64,000 bases of DNA. Origin: Planctomycetota bacterium. GTDB lineage: Bacteria; Planctomycetota; PLA2; JAEUHO01. A model generated the notes under the pieces. That model did no database searches. It was not told the DNA's origin and was given only the letters and a program-made list of their open reading frames with translations. The position numbers and the translations under genes were made by a program. The stretch lies in the NCBI GenBank assembly GCA_028281445.1, contig JANQJW010000023.1:99175-163174 (forward strand). Direction: 5' to 3'. Shown here in pieces: positions 7,655 to 16,755 of this stretch (positions are counted from its first letter, which is position 1; each line of letters starts with the position of its first letter).

Positions 7655-8710
7655 GTGCCTGAAACTCCGCTGAAGATTCCCGTGCGATTCGCCTTTCTCG
7701 AGGTCACGTCGCGATGCAATTTCCGCTGTCAGACGTGCCCGCTCGTCCGCATGAAGCGCCCGATGGTGGACATGCCAACGGATCTCGCACTGCGGCTGGT
7801 CGACGATCTGGTTGACAACTTCGTCTTCGAGGATCTCGCATTTCACGTCATGGGCGAGCCGGCGCTCCACCCCGACATCGGCCTGGTAGTACGCCACGCT
7901 CTGGAGCGAGGCGCTACGGTGAACTTCGTCACGAACGGCTCGGTTCTCGACGAGAGCGTCCTGCATACGCTCGTGGCAAACGGATGCTGGCGGATCGTCG
8001 TAAGCGTGCACACGAAGGACTTGGAGACGTCACGTTCCCGCGCTGAGGCCGGAACTCGTCGGTTCAGCCGATACGAGCGCAAGGTTCAGTCGCTCGTCGG
8101 CCGCTTCCTGACCCTGCGCGCCGCGGCGGAGTCGTCGACGATGCTGGAGTTGCACTACCTTGATACCTCCGCTTACAGACCGCGCTTGGACGTCATTGGA
8201 GACCGCCGCACCGCGCAGTTCGTCGTGGACGAGTGGAGTCAGTGGCTTGTCGGGAGCGGATTCGAAGGCCGGGCGGCCGCGCTCCCGGCGCCGGCAGACT
8301 CGGGCGGGCTCGGGGTGCTGCACCAAACGGATCCAGCCGGCGGAAGCGTGGAACTTGCGCGGGGCCTCCGTGTCCGGTTCAAGCGGTCCTACTCGTTCGG
8401 CAACTCCGTAGTTGACAACTTGGTGCGCGTGACGCCTGTTCGCGCTGGCACGTGCAAGCTGCCGGCCGAGCAGATCGCGATCCTCTCCAATGGCGATGTC
8501 GTTTCGTGCTGCGTTGACCACGAGGGGGTGAACGTACTAGGCAACGTGAACGTGCACGGCAACCTTCGTGACATCTGGACGGGACCCGTCGCTACGCGCT
8601 TCCGCTCCGAGTTCGCTGCCGGGCGCGTGCCGTCAGCACGCTGTGCACAGTGTCTCGGGCGTAGGTTCCGCGCTGCAAGGCGCGCTAGCCAAGAAGCCGA
8701 ATACGCGTGA
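7655..8710 (+). CDS. Radical SAM protein with SPASM-like C-terminus
   Basis: 351 aa, starting at a GTG seven bases after a GGGGG ribosome-binding stretch. The radical SAM cluster motif is CNFRCQTC (Cys21, 25, 28), in a VTSRCNF context typical of SPASM enzymes, followed by MGEPALHPD and FVTNGS. The C-terminal part has a Cys-containing region (GTCKLPAEQIAILSNGDVVSCC, then GNLRDIW and CAQC), as in SPASM domains that hold auxiliary Fe-S clusters. Such enzymes commonly modify peptides, for example by thioether or C-C crosslinking or decarboxylation, but also act in other pathways. It follows the putative precursor directly, and its TGA overlaps the next start as GTGA, indicating translational coupling. 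Confidence 0.88.
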   Translation: MPETPLKIPVRFAFLEVTSRCNFRCQTCPLVRMKRPMVDMPTDLALRLVDDLVDNFVFEDLAFHVMGEPALHPDIGLVVRHALERGATVNFVTNGSVLDESVLHTLVANGCWRIVVSVHTKDLETSRSRAEAGTRRFSRYERKVQSLVGRFLTLRAAAESSTMLELHYLDTSAYRPRLDVIGDRRTAQFVVDEWSQWLVGSGFEGRAAALPAPADSGGLGVLHQTDPAGGSVELARGLRVRFKRSYSFGNSVVDNLVRVTPVRAGTCKLPAEQIAILSNGDVVSCCVDHEGVNVLGNVNVHGNLRDIWTGPVATRFRSEFAAGRVPSARCAQCLGRRFRAARRASQEAEYA

Positions 8711-10542
8711 GGCAAGACAGTGCGAGGCCGCAGACCACCCGCCGAACGACCGTTGTGTTGTGCCACGAGCGCCCGCATGCGTTGGCCGCGTCACCCGACG
8801 AGCGACCGGTCCTCTTGACGACGCGCGAGGCGACGACGAAGACGACCGCCTATCTGCGGCGCTTCGGCGTCGCCTACCGAGTTGCGAGTGGCGGTGGCCG
8901 GGCTGCTGCTCGTGAGCGACCGCGCGAGAGTCGGCCGTCGGTCACGGTGACAGACGGAGAATCCGAACGATCTGGCGCCGCGATCATCAGCACGGTTTCG
9001 CCCGCGCCTCCAGCAGTCGTCGCGTATGCAGAGGGTACCGGTCGACGGCTTCGCTGCGTCGACGATGCGAGCGATCTCGACGCCATCGTCCGTGCGGCAC
9101 CGTCCTGCCTCCTGATCGCGAGGCCGGCGGACTTGACGTTGCTCCAGGTGCTGCAGTGGCAGGTCGCCGGACACATTGTGGGCCTGCTGCCGTGGGAGCG
9201 TCTGGAAGACCTCGAGTTCGTGCTAGCGAAGTGGCTTGCGTACCCGATGGCCGCCTCGCGAAGCGCATCGGCCCAACCGATGGTCGTGTGCCCGGGTCGG
9301 CGCGTTCGTCGACGCGACGTTGGCCCGCACTGGCACGTTCGTTCACCGGACACTCAAGAGGTGACGATTGACGAACTCCGCGCGACCCGTAGCACCCTCG
9401 CTGTGTTGTCTCACGGCTGGGAGATCGACCTCCATCTCGGTCCCTTCGCGACGTGTGCTGTTGCGCACGCACCGCCCGACTCTTCAGCGCACGAGCGTGC
9501 GCCCGCGCCCAGCCCGCGCTGCGTTGCCGAGCGACCCTGCTGGCGCGAATCCCTCTACGGTGTCTCGCTCGTATCAACACGGTCTCTCGGCGCACTCGAC
9601 TACTACATTGACGCTTGTGCTGCTGTCAAACCGGCCGATCTGCTATCAGGTTTCGAGAACTCCGTCCTTTCCGGCCTTCTACGCGGCAATGCTGCACACG
9701 TAGTGGGCTCGGCTGCCGTTTCCCATCCGTCGCGACGCAGGTTTGCCGCATTCACGCGAGCCATGGAACTGTCAGCGACCTGGGGAGAACGCATGGCGGC
9801 AGTGCTCGATGCGACAGACTCCTGGGCTTCGGGCCCTTCGACTATGGTGTTCATCGGGGATCCTGAGCAGGTGTGTCGCAAGGCGCGCGGGTTAGGTCAC
9901 AGTTCGATGGTCGAGCGGGAAGTCGTATTTCACGATGCGAAGCCGAGGTCTTGGCCGGTGTACGACGCCCTGCGTGAAGCCGCCGATGGAGAGCTCTCGG
10001 CACGGGGGACCGAGCGACTACTCCGTCTTGCGCTCTCCGATCTCAAGACGAGCCCGGCAATCGGGTATCCGGTCGTTGGAGTCAACCGCCGCCTACTACG
10101 TGAGGACGCGTGCGACTACTGCGGAGCCGGTCAGCTCGCCTGGAACCTCGACTTCCTTGACGGCAGGAGTCGCCGTCACCTTCTTTGTTTTCGATGTGGG
10201 CTTCGCAGTGATGTCAATCCTGCCGATGACCTCATGATTGTCCCTCGCGTCCAGAGGGTCGAACGATCGGATGGGTGGACGCGGGTCAAAGTGGCCTTCC
10301 GGCAGTCGTCTAATGAAAGCAGCGGGCCGCTTGGCATCGGCATGCTCCTTCGTGACAATGCCGATTCGCTCGACGACGAGGAGCGAATGGTCTGTAGCGT
10401 TCTCCCCTCCGGCCTGCGCCGCGGCGATTCGACGCGATTGGGTCTGGAGGTTAGATCGCCGGCCCGCGACATTCTGATGCTCCGAAGCGCTATCATCGGC
10501 GGCAGTGGATGGCGGTTCGACTACTGGCTCCTGGGTACTTGA
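8707..10542 (+). CDS. Putative caspase-fold (CHAT/C25-like) peptidase with zinc ribbon
   Basis: 611 aa, starting at a GTG that overlaps the previous stop. The middle reads like a clan CD peptidase: an SHG motif with His236, then DACAA with Cys304, then SVLSGLLRGNAAHVVGSAAV, a segment where CHAT and gingipain-like domains have the all-too-similar GA-x-AVVGS strand, and finally FIGDPE at about 383-388 where those domains end in a GDP. The proposed catalytic dyad is His236/Cys304. A CxxC-x21-CxxC zinc-ribbon-like motif follows (Cys469, 472, 494, 497), and the last 110 residues are beta-rich. I infer this protease could cut the leader of the nearby peptide. The family call rests on motif spacing only; the N-terminal 90 residues are unassigned. 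Confidence 0.5.
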   Translation: MRQDSARPQTTRRTTVVLCHERPHALAASPDERPVLLTTREATTKTTAYLRRFGVAYRVASGGGRAAARERPRESRPSVTVTDGESERSGAAIISTVSPAPPAVVAYAEGTGRRLRCVDDASDLDAIVRAAPSCLLIARPADLTLLQVLQWQVAGHIVGLLPWERLEDLEFVLAKWLAYPMAASRSASAQPMVVCPGRRVRRRDVGPHWHVRSPDTQEVTIDELRATRSTLAVLSHGWEIDLHLGPFATCAVAHAPPDSSAHERAPAPSPRCVAERPCWRESLYGVSLVSTRSLGALDYYIDACAAVKPADLLSGFENSVLSGLLRGNAAHVVGSAAVSHPSRRRFAAFTRAMELSATWGERMAAVLDATDSWASGPSTMVFIGDPEQVCRKARGLGHSSMVEREVVFHDAKPRSWPVYDALREAADGELSARGTERLLRLALSDLKTSPAIGYPVVGVNRRLLREDACDYCGAGQLAWNLDFLDGRSRRHLLCFRCGLRSDVNPADDLMIVPRVQRVERSDGWTRVKVAFRQSSNESSGPLGIGMLLRDNADSLDDEERMVCSVLPSGLRRGDSTRLGLEVRSPARDILMLRSAIIGGSGWRFDYWLLGT

Positions 10543-10561
10543 CGCCGGATCGGAGGACCGA

Positions 10562-11302
10562 ATGACGTCGAGCACGCGGTCGGCCACTGAGGATCGAACG
10601 GAGATCGAAGCCGTCGACGTGGCCGCAATGCGCGACCTGGGCAACGTGCTTTGCGTCGTGGCGCACCCTGACGACGAGAGCTTGTTCGCAGGACTCACGA
10701 TCGCCGCCCTGACTCGTGCCGAGCTCTCCTGCACTGTGGCCGCCGTGAGCCATGGAGAGCTTCGCCTGGTGCCGTTCGCGTCGCGGGGACCGGGTCGGTT
10801 CTTGCCCCGCCGGCTTCGAGAACAGTACTGCAGCACCATCGAAGCCGAGTTCACCCTCGCATGCCTGCGGCTGGGCGCGATCGGGACAATCCTCGGCTTC
10901 CCCGATCTGCCGGTCGTGTCCGAAGAAGCTCAAAGTCGGCTTGTTCGCCTTGTCTCAAGGCTCTTGGACCACGAGAAACCGGACCTCTTACTGACACATG
11001 GATCTAGTGGTGAGTACGGACACGCCATGCACGTAGCCGTCCACGTGGCGGTCAGGCGCGCGATTCGAGCCTCGGTGGGCGCGTACCGCACCTGGACCTT
11101 CGGGGCACAGCCGCCGTCGATCGACGCGAAGTGGTTCAATCGGCGAGATCAAGCGACACACTGCGTCACGGGTGATGGGTTACTTGGTGCGAAGAAGGCG
11201 GCGATCTCTGCCTATCGATCGTCCTCTGACACTCACCGAAGGATCTACGGAGATGATCCCGCCACGAAGCTGGGCATCGAGTATTGGGCGAGAATGCGAT
11301 GA
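10562..11302 (+). CDS. PIG-L family deacetylase
   Basis: 246 aa. The ATG sits five bases after GGAGG. The family signature AHPDDE lies at residues 34-39, and the second zinc-site region is GSSGEYGHAMH. Relatives remove acetyl groups from N-acetylglucosamine linked to inositol, malate and other acceptors (PIG-L, MshB and BshB types). Here it stands between the peptidase-like gene and a nucleotidyltransferase, in a run that also includes a sugar epimerase and a glycosyltransferase. A role in deacetylating an amino-sugar attached to the cluster product is a reasonable inference. It is cytoplasmic, with no signal peptide. Confidence 0.88.
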   Translation: MTSSTRSATEDRTEIEAVDVAAMRDLGNVLCVVAHPDDESLFAGLTIAALTRAELSCTVAAVSHGELRLVPFASRGPGRFLPRRLREQYCSTIEAEFTLACLRLGAIGTILGFPDLPVVSEEAQSRLVRLVSRLLDHEKPDLLLTHGSSGEYGHAMHVAVHVAVRRAIRASVGAYRTWTFGAQPPSIDAKWFNRRDQATHCVTGDGLLGAKKAAISAYRSSSDTHRRIYGDDPATKLGIEYWARMR

Positions 11303-11318
11303 GGCGGGAAGAGTAGCC

Positions 11319-12158
11319 ATGGCGGGTCGCGACGATCGACACCTGCTCAACGCTCGCGGAGTCACTGTCCGAGTGCCGCGCCACGTTCATAGCGCACTCA
11401 CCGACCTTTCCCGCCTACTCATGCGAAGCCTGACGCAGTACGAGTTCGTGTTCGGCTACTGGACCGTCGGTTCCCACGGCCAACTGGAGGCCGACCTGTA
11501 TTCCGATCTCGACGTCCGGATCCTCGTGACGTCCGAGACTCGAGTTGACGAGATGCTCGAGACAATCGCTGAGCGCAGACATCTCACCAAGGCTGCCGAG
11601 GAGTCCATTCACTTCCCGTTGGATGAACGGTCGTATCTCACACCTGCAGGGCATTGCGTGGAATTCGGTGTGCTCGAAGTAGGAGAGTTCGACGAGGAGA
11701 TACGCAATACGCTGATAGGCGAGCATGCCGACAGTGGGGAGATCTACGGTCTCCTTCACGGCGACTTGCTGTTCGATCGCCACGGACTTGTCGACTCATG
11801 GAGGCATCAGATTCAACGTGCCGGCTATCCGGATGAAATGCTGGCACGTGTCCTCGAGACCAAACCGTTCGTAGCGATCAAGCTGCTTCGCATGGCGGCA
11901 GCACGCCACGACTGGCCGCGAGTGATGTACTGGCTGGCACGTTTGTTCGATGATTGCGCTCGCGTGCTTCTGGCAAGAGAGCGCAAGTTCTACCCAGGAC
12001 CCAAGCGTCTGCTGGAAGACCGTCTCGCGAGACTACGGTGTGTGCCGCCGGGCTATCTCAAGTGGTGGCATGAAGCCCTCCGTAGTCCACGCGAGGACTG
12101 GCATTCGGTCGTTCAAGCAGCTTGTCAATGGGCACTACGTGTTGTTCCGGAGGAGTAG
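11319..12158 (+). CDS. Nucleotidyltransferase-domain protein
   Basis: 279 aa. The polymerase-beta-like signature is clear: GSHGQLEADLYSDLD at residues 51-65, i.e. GS...SDxD, with the two metal-binding Asp at 63 and 65. A helical C-terminal half follows (MLARVLETKPFVAIKLLRMA), with LLARERKFYPGPKRLLED near the end, as in small-molecule nucleotidyltransferases of the DUF4037/aminoglycoside type. The ATG at 11319, just after the deacetylase stop, was chosen because it begins directly before the domain; an open frame continues upstream into the deacetylase gene. It may adenylylate a sugar or intermediate, but the substrate cannot be told from the sequence. Confidence 0.75.
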   Translation: MAGRDDRHLLNARGVTVRVPRHVHSALTDLSRLLMRSLTQYEFVFGYWTVGSHGQLEADLYSDLDVRILVTSETRVDEMLETIAERRHLTKAAEESIHFPLDERSYLTPAGHCVEFGVLEVGEFDEEIRNTLIGEHADSGEIYGLLHGDLLFDRHGLVDSWRHQIQRAGYPDEMLARVLETKPFVAIKLLRMAAARHDWPRVMYWLARLFDDCARVLLARERKFYPGPKRLLEDRLARLRCVPPGYLKWWHEALRSPREDWHSVVQAACQWALRVVPEE

Positions 12159-12173
12159 CGAATCGGAGGGGAG

Positions 12174-13196
12174 ATGGAAGCGCTTGTCACAGGAGGCGCC
12201 GGTTTCATAGGATCGCACCTGGCGTCGCTGCTCTTGGCGAGAGGCAACCGGGTGACGGTACTGGATGACCTTTCGACCGGGCGAAGAGTGAACATCGAGC
12301 GACTCGAGTCGAACGACCGCTTCGAGTTTGTACGCGGATCGGCTCACGACGCAGCTGTCACGGATCCACTTGTCTCGCGGGCCGATGTCGTTTTTCACTT
12401 GGCTGCGGTCGTTGGTGTGAAGCGGGTCGTCGAGGATCCAGTCCGCGCGATCGAATCCAACGTCGCCGCCACGTCGTGCGTGCTGGCAGCGGCTGCTCGG
12501 ACGCGGACCCGGATCCTGCTGGCTTCAACGTCGGAGGTCTACGGCAAGCACTCCGATCTGCCGTTCGAGGAGAGCGCTGACATCGGCTTCGGTCCTCCCA
12601 CAGCCCTCCGATGGGCGTACGCATGCGCAAAGGCGCTCGACGAGTGGCACGCACTCGCCTACTGGCAGCATCGGGGCACGCCTGCGACCGTGATTCGCCT
12701 GTTCAACGTTGCGGGACCGCGCCAACTTGGCGACTACGGGATGGTCCTGCCTCGTCTGGTCGGGCAGGCCTTGCGGGGCGAGGCACTGACTGTCTATGGC
12801 GATGGCACGCAAACGCGGACGTTCATCCACGTTGACGACGCCATCCGTGCGCTCGCAGCGTGTGCCGATCATCAAGAAGCCGTCGGCCAGATCTTCAACA
12901 TCGGATCGGATCACGAAGTCAGGATCATCGATCTCGCCGAGCTGATACGAGCACGGGTTGGAGCGTCCGGGCCAATCGAGTTCATTCCATTCGAAACAGT
13001 GTACGGGGACCGGTTCGAAGACATGATGCGGCGAGTACCCTCGCTCGCAAAGCTGAAGTCTGTTATTGGCTTTGAGCCTTCTCACGATCTCGCCTCCATC
13101 ATCGATGACGTAATCGCCGACATGCGTCGACGACAGGAGTTCGTGGCGAGCGTGAGTTCGGAGTCGGAAGTCTCAGTTCCTTTCGTTTCACCTTGA
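12174..13196 (+). CDS. NAD-dependent sugar nucleotide epimerase/dehydratase
   Basis: 340 aa extended short-chain dehydrogenase. The Rossmann motif TGGAGFIG is at residues 6-13, the active-site strand STSEVYG at about 118-124, and the catalytic YACAK at 149-153. FNVAGPRQ and VYGDGTQTRTFIHVDD are typical of GalE/UDP-glucuronate decarboxylase/dTDP-sugar enzymes. The reaction would be epimerisation, dehydration or decarboxylation of a nucleotide sugar; which one cannot be decided. It follows the nucleotidyltransferase by 15 bases, with GGAGGGGAG before the ATG. With the deacetylase and glycosyltransferase it points to sugar attachment in this pathway. Confidence 0.9.
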   Translation: MEALVTGGAGFIGSHLASLLLARGNRVTVLDDLSTGRRVNIERLESNDRFEFVRGSAHDAAVTDPLVSRADVVFHLAAVVGVKRVVEDPVRAIESNVAATSCVLAAAARTRTRILLASTSEVYGKHSDLPFEESADIGFGPPTALRWAYACAKALDEWHALAYWQHRGTPATVIRLFNVAGPRQLGDYGMVLPRLVGQALRGEALTVYGDGTQTRTFIHVDDAIRALAACADHQEAVGQIFNIGSDHEVRIIDLAELIRARVGASGPIEFIPFETVYGDRFEDMMRRVPSLAKLKSVIGFEPSHDLASIIDDVIADMRRRQEFVASVSSESEVSVPFVSP

Positions 13197-13266
13197 TTCG
13201 AGACTGTCCTGATTGGTAGCGTCGCGCACGAGACTAGGCGTCTTGCCTAGGGAAAGTGGATGGGAA

Positions 13267-14622
13267 ATGACTGCAGACCGCGCGGGGCCTCGGTACTTCT
13301 TTCGCCGCGAGTTCTTCGGGGGCGTTTTGTACGACCTCAGGAACTACGAGTATGTGTTCTGCGACGCGCCGATCGCAGACGCGCTCGTAGCGCGTGCGCC
13401 ACGAAGCGTGGCGGGTCTTGTCCCCGCCGGGGCCCGCGATCGTGCGTCGACGCTGTGGCGGCCGGATGGGACGTTGAACTACGAGGTCTTGGATACGCAG
13501 CCCGTAGATGACTGGCTGTCCGCGCCGTTGCAGGTCTACTACGACATGAGCACACTCTGTAACCTGCGGTGCCCTCATTGCTACACTCGCTCGGGACCGA
13601 CCAAACCCAGGCCCGGTGAGCTCTCGTTCGAGGAGATCGTCGCGTGGGCGGATGAACTTGCAGGTCAGGGCGTTTTCAAGATCTCGATCGGCGGCGGGGA
13701 GCCGCTCTTCCATCCCCAGGCCGAGGAGATCTTCCGGACCTTTCGCGAGCGGAACATATCCGTGAGCCTCAGCACGCATGGGTTGCTGTTCGAGTCAGGA
13801 AAGTGGGCGACTGTTCTCAACGACCTTGACATGAGAACCGTGACAGTCAGCGTCGAGGGCGGTATCGAGGACTCCTACGAAGCCATACGCGGCAAGGGCA
13901 ACTGGCGCCGCTTTCTCGCATCCATGATGCGATTCCGTGACGACTACCGTGGGCGCTATGCGGTCCGGGTGACAATCACCCGTCACACGATCGGTCAAGT
14001 GCGTGAGATTCTGGAGTTGGGACGACAGATCGGCGCATACGCCGTGAAGTTCAAGTTCCTCCAACTCGGTGGCCGAGCACGTGACAACGAGTGGCTCTTC
14101 CCCTCGCATGAGCAGAGCGTCCAGGTGATTCGGGAGGCGTTGGAGCTATCGGAGCGTCTGAACGTCAAGGTGACGGTACCTCGCATGTTCGCCCTTGGCA
14201 CGACGGACACCGCAGTCAACCGGTACTACCCGCTCACTACGACCGGTGAGATGCCCTTCGAGCCGACGTTCGGTTGCGGCGGTGGGCGGATCGGCATCTA
14301 CGTGCATCCCAACGGGGACTATTCGGCATGCGTCTCCATGGGGCCGGACTATGCTTCCGGGAATGTGAGACGCAATTCACTCCGTGAGGCATGGCTCAAC
14401 GGCTCAGGCTTCAAGAGGATGCGCGCGCTGCAGGGACAAGAACCCTGCCTCTCGTGCAAGTTCTTGGCGGAGTGCAGGGGCGGCTGCCGTGCGCGTGCCT
14501 TGGCAGTGTTCGACGACGCGAACGCCGTCGATCCGTACTGTCCTCTCGTAGACGAAGAGAAAAAAGCCGCCAAGAGGGACGTGTTGGGATTCCGAGCCGA
14601 CCTCGAGACGGCGAGTCGGTGA
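13267..14622 (+). CDS. SPASM radical SAM peptide-maturase-like protein
   Basis: 451 aa. Residues 10-45 (YFFRREFFGGVLYDLRNYEY) resemble the short recognition region that precedes many peptide-modifying radical SAM enzymes, followed by the cluster motif CNLRCPHC (Cys98, 102, 105) and IGGGEPLFHP. The C-terminal SPASM region is complete: FGCGGGRIGIYVHPNGDYSAC, GNVRRNSLREAW, CLSCKFLAECRGGC and a last DPYCPL. This arrangement is close to PqqE, mycofactocin MftC and related maturases, which makes it the strongest sign that a peptide is modified here. The ATG at 13267 follows GGATGGGAA; an in-frame upstream start at 13213 is less likely. Its TGA overlaps the next start as GTGA. Confidence 0.88.
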   Translation: MTADRAGPRYFFRREFFGGVLYDLRNYEYVFCDAPIADALVARAPRSVAGLVPAGARDRASTLWRPDGTLNYEVLDTQPVDDWLSAPLQVYYDMSTLCNLRCPHCYTRSGPTKPRPGELSFEEIVAWADELAGQGVFKISIGGGEPLFHPQAEEIFRTFRERNISVSLSTHGLLFESGKWATVLNDLDMRTVTVSVEGGIEDSYEAIRGKGNWRRFLASMMRFRDDYRGRYAVRVTITRHTIGQVREILELGRQIGAYAVKFKFLQLGGRARDNEWLFPSHEQSVQVIREALELSERLNVKVTVPRMFALGTTDTAVNRYYPLTTTGEMPFEPTFGCGGGRIGIYVHPNGDYSACVSMGPDYASGNVRRNSLREAWLNGSGFKRMRALQGQEPCLSCKFLAECRGGCRARALAVFDDANAVDPYCPLVDEEKKAAKRDVLGFRADLETASR

Positions 14623-15524
14623 CCCTCGCACGGCCAGCGGCGCCGGACGAGCTCGCCGCCGCGTTCATGCGGGACGTCGGTATCGCAGCAATGCGCCGCG
14701 CCTGCGTCGACAGCGAGCGAAGCCTCGTCTGTCTGACCGGATCGAACGTGACCCGATCTACGGCGGTCGGCGTCGTGGACCTCTGCTTCCTGCCCCATCC
14801 GGAAGAGTGTGTCCACGCCTGGACCCGATTGGCGCAGGAGATCGCCACAGTCGGCGTGACCCGCTTTGGCGAGGGCGAGGGCGAGGCGCGTGCGTGGGCG
14901 TTTCCGCCTGACAGGGCTTTTCTGCGAACCGAGCATTCGTCCGTCGCGTCTGTTGCTCCTCCGGTTCACGATCTGGCGCTCCTGCGCTCCTACCGGGGAA
15001 TTCACGACCCGTCGCGGCGGCTGGCTCCCTGGCAAACCCGGATCACGCAATTGACACTGCGTGACATCGACGTCCTGGCTGCCCCGTTCTTACAGCGCCT
15101 TGCAGCCACCCCGCGAACGGACAGGGCTCGCGCTGCATTGGCCTGGTACAACGACCGGGTCCGGACGCTGCGAGAGGGGGAGCTGCCGAAGCCGCTCATG
15201 CAGGTGCAGAGGGTCCGAGGCGAGCCGCTGTCCGAGGACGTCTCTCCCGCCAGACCTACGTCCGCCGTCGCCCCTTCCGTCGCCGCCCAGCGGATCCAGA
15301 AGTGGGCCATGCGCCTGCTTCCCAAAGCGGAAGCCAAGTCGAGATCCGCTCCCGTCGAGATCATTCGATCGCAACTTGGCGTAGCCTACGACTGGCTAGC
15401 CGCCGAGCTTGGCCTGGACGTGCCAGAGCGCGGGCCCGTGGCGGCCCATGACATCGACGCACTCTGGCAGGCTCCACGCGCGGCACTTCCGGAAGTCCCG
15501 GCGTGGGTCATCCCCGTCGAGTAG
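14619..15524 (+). CDS. Unknown protein coupled to SPASM maturase
   Basis: 301 aa, starting at a GTG that overlaps the maturase stop by four bases, so the two are probably made together. No family is recognised with confidence. Residues 35-60 (CLTGSNVTRSTAVGVVDLCF) resemble the GS...D-x strand-turn of nucleotidyltransferase folds, but no second Asp is clear. The middle is charged and helical (LTLRDIDVLAAPFLQRL) and the end holds a Trp-rich tail. It has no signal peptide or membrane segment. The coupling suggests a partner protein or tailoring enzyme of the maturase. Its end overlaps the convergent glycosyltransferase gene by 17 bases. Confidence 0.6.
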   Translation: MTLARPAAPDELAAAFMRDVGIAAMRRACVDSERSLVCLTGSNVTRSTAVGVVDLCFLPHPEECVHAWTRLAQEIATVGVTRFGEGEGEARAWAFPPDRAFLRTEHSSVASVAPPVHDLALLRSYRGIHDPSRRLAPWQTRITQLTLRDIDVLAAPFLQRLAATPRTDRARAALAWYNDRVRTLREGELPKPLMQVQRVRGEPLSEDVSPARPTSAVAPSVAAQRIQKWAMRLLPKAEAKSRSAPVEIIRSQLGVAYDWLAAELGLDVPERGPVAAHDIDALWQAPRAALPEVPAWVIPVE

Positions 15525-16755
15525 CGCGCCCGGCGCTGTCCGCGAGGGACTCAAACAGCCGCGTCGTGCACTCGACCATCTTGTCGTGGCTGAACTCCTC
15601 GACGGCTCGCTGCCTCCCGCGGCGGCCAAAAAGCGCGGCGACGGCCGGCTCCGACGCGAGATGACAGAGCTTGCCGGCGAACGCTTTGGAGTTACCTCGC
15701 GGAACTAGGTACCCCGCCGGCTTGGGCCCCCCGATCAGTTGCGGCATCGCTCCAACACGCGAAGCGACGACTGGGAGCGCGCAGGACATGGCCTGGGCGA
15801 CGACGAGCCCGAAGGACTCGCCGATCACCGAGTTGAGGGCGAACACGTCCATGGCGTGCAGCGAGCGAACAACACGGCCGGGCGGGACGGCTCCTTGAAA
15901 CACAACGGCCCGTCCGAGTCCCAACGAGCGCGCGACACCCTCGAGGCGACGCCGGTAGTCGCCGTCCCCGACGATCAGCAGTCGAGCCGTGGGGACCCTG
16001 GCGAGTAGGCGTGGCATGGCGCGAATCGCGATCTGCACCCCCTTCTCCTGAACAAGCCGACAGACGGTGCCGATGACGAAGTCCTGGGGCTCGAAGCCAA
16101 GCGCCCCCCGCGCCTGCCCGCGTTGCTGCGAAGTGGGCGGATCGAACGACGCGATGTCGATTCCGAAGTCGATCTGATGCAACCTGCTCGGCGCGACGGA
16201 GTGCACGCGTCGGATCTCCTCGGCCTGGCGTCGGCTGATGGCGATGACATGAGCTCGAGGACCCAGACTCCTTGGCGGCATCCCGCATGCGTACTGCACC
16301 AGCACGCGAACCAGCTTCCGGCAGTGGGAGAGCCTCTCGCGCCAGTCGGCATGGATCATCTGGTGCGCGTGGTGATCGATGTTCATGAGCGGCGTTCCAT
16401 ACAGTGTCACGACGAGCGGACCACGACGGAATGCGCGCGCACGGGCGATGGCACGACCCGCATAGCTGTGAACGTGGGCCAGGGTGGGCCTGAGGGACGC
16501 CGACAGGCGCGTCCAATGCTCAACGCTGGCCCTCCAGAACCGGCGGTCGTACACAGGCTCGGTCCCGGGCATCGGGATGTATCGGACGCCGGCTTCGGAA
16601 AACGGCCTTGAGTCAGGTAGACCCGCCGTGAGCACGTGGACACTCCAGCCGCGATCGACCATGGATCGATAGAGCTCGGCTAGGTGGTCTTCCATTCCTC
16701 CGATGGAGTGGGCCCGGACGGAGCGTGCCACAGCAAGGATGGTCTTCGCACTCAT
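15508..16755 (-). CDS. Family 4 glycosyltransferase (GT-B)
   Basis: 415 aa. The N-terminal half has the glycosyl-acceptor domain with a Gly-rich loop (SVRAHSIGGMEDHLAEL) and HVHSYAGRA. The C-terminal half has the donor site: VIGTVCRLVQEKG, LLIVGDGDYRRRLE, VVFQGAVPP and ESFGLVVAQA. In the usual E-x7-E motif the second Glu is Gln here. Enzymes of this family transfer sugars from nucleotide or lipid donors. The ATG at 16755 begins right before the fold; an open frame extends 95 codons further without similarity. It ends the sugar-related cluster in convergent orientation and would attach a sugar to the product or its carrier. Confidence 0.88.
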   Translation of the reverse strand: MSAKTILAVARSVRAHSIGGMEDHLAELYRSMVDRGWSVHVLTAGLPDSRPFSEAGVRYIPMPGTEPVYDRRFWRASVEHWTRLSASLRPTLAHVHSYAGRAIARARAFRRGPLVVTLYGTPLMNIDHHAHQMIHADWRERLSHCRKLVRVLVQYACGMPPRSLGPRAHVIAISRRQAEEIRRVHSVAPSRLHQIDFGIDIASFDPPTSQQRGQARGALGFEPQDFVIGTVCRLVQEKGVQIAIRAMPRLLARVPTARLLIVGDGDYRRRLEGVARSLGLGRAVVFQGAVPPGRVVRSLHAMDVFALNSVIGESFGLVVAQAMSCALPVVASRVGAMPQLIGGPKPAGYLVPRGNSKAFAGKLCHLASEPAVAALFGRRGRQRAVEEFSHDKMVECTTRLFESLADSAGRATRRG

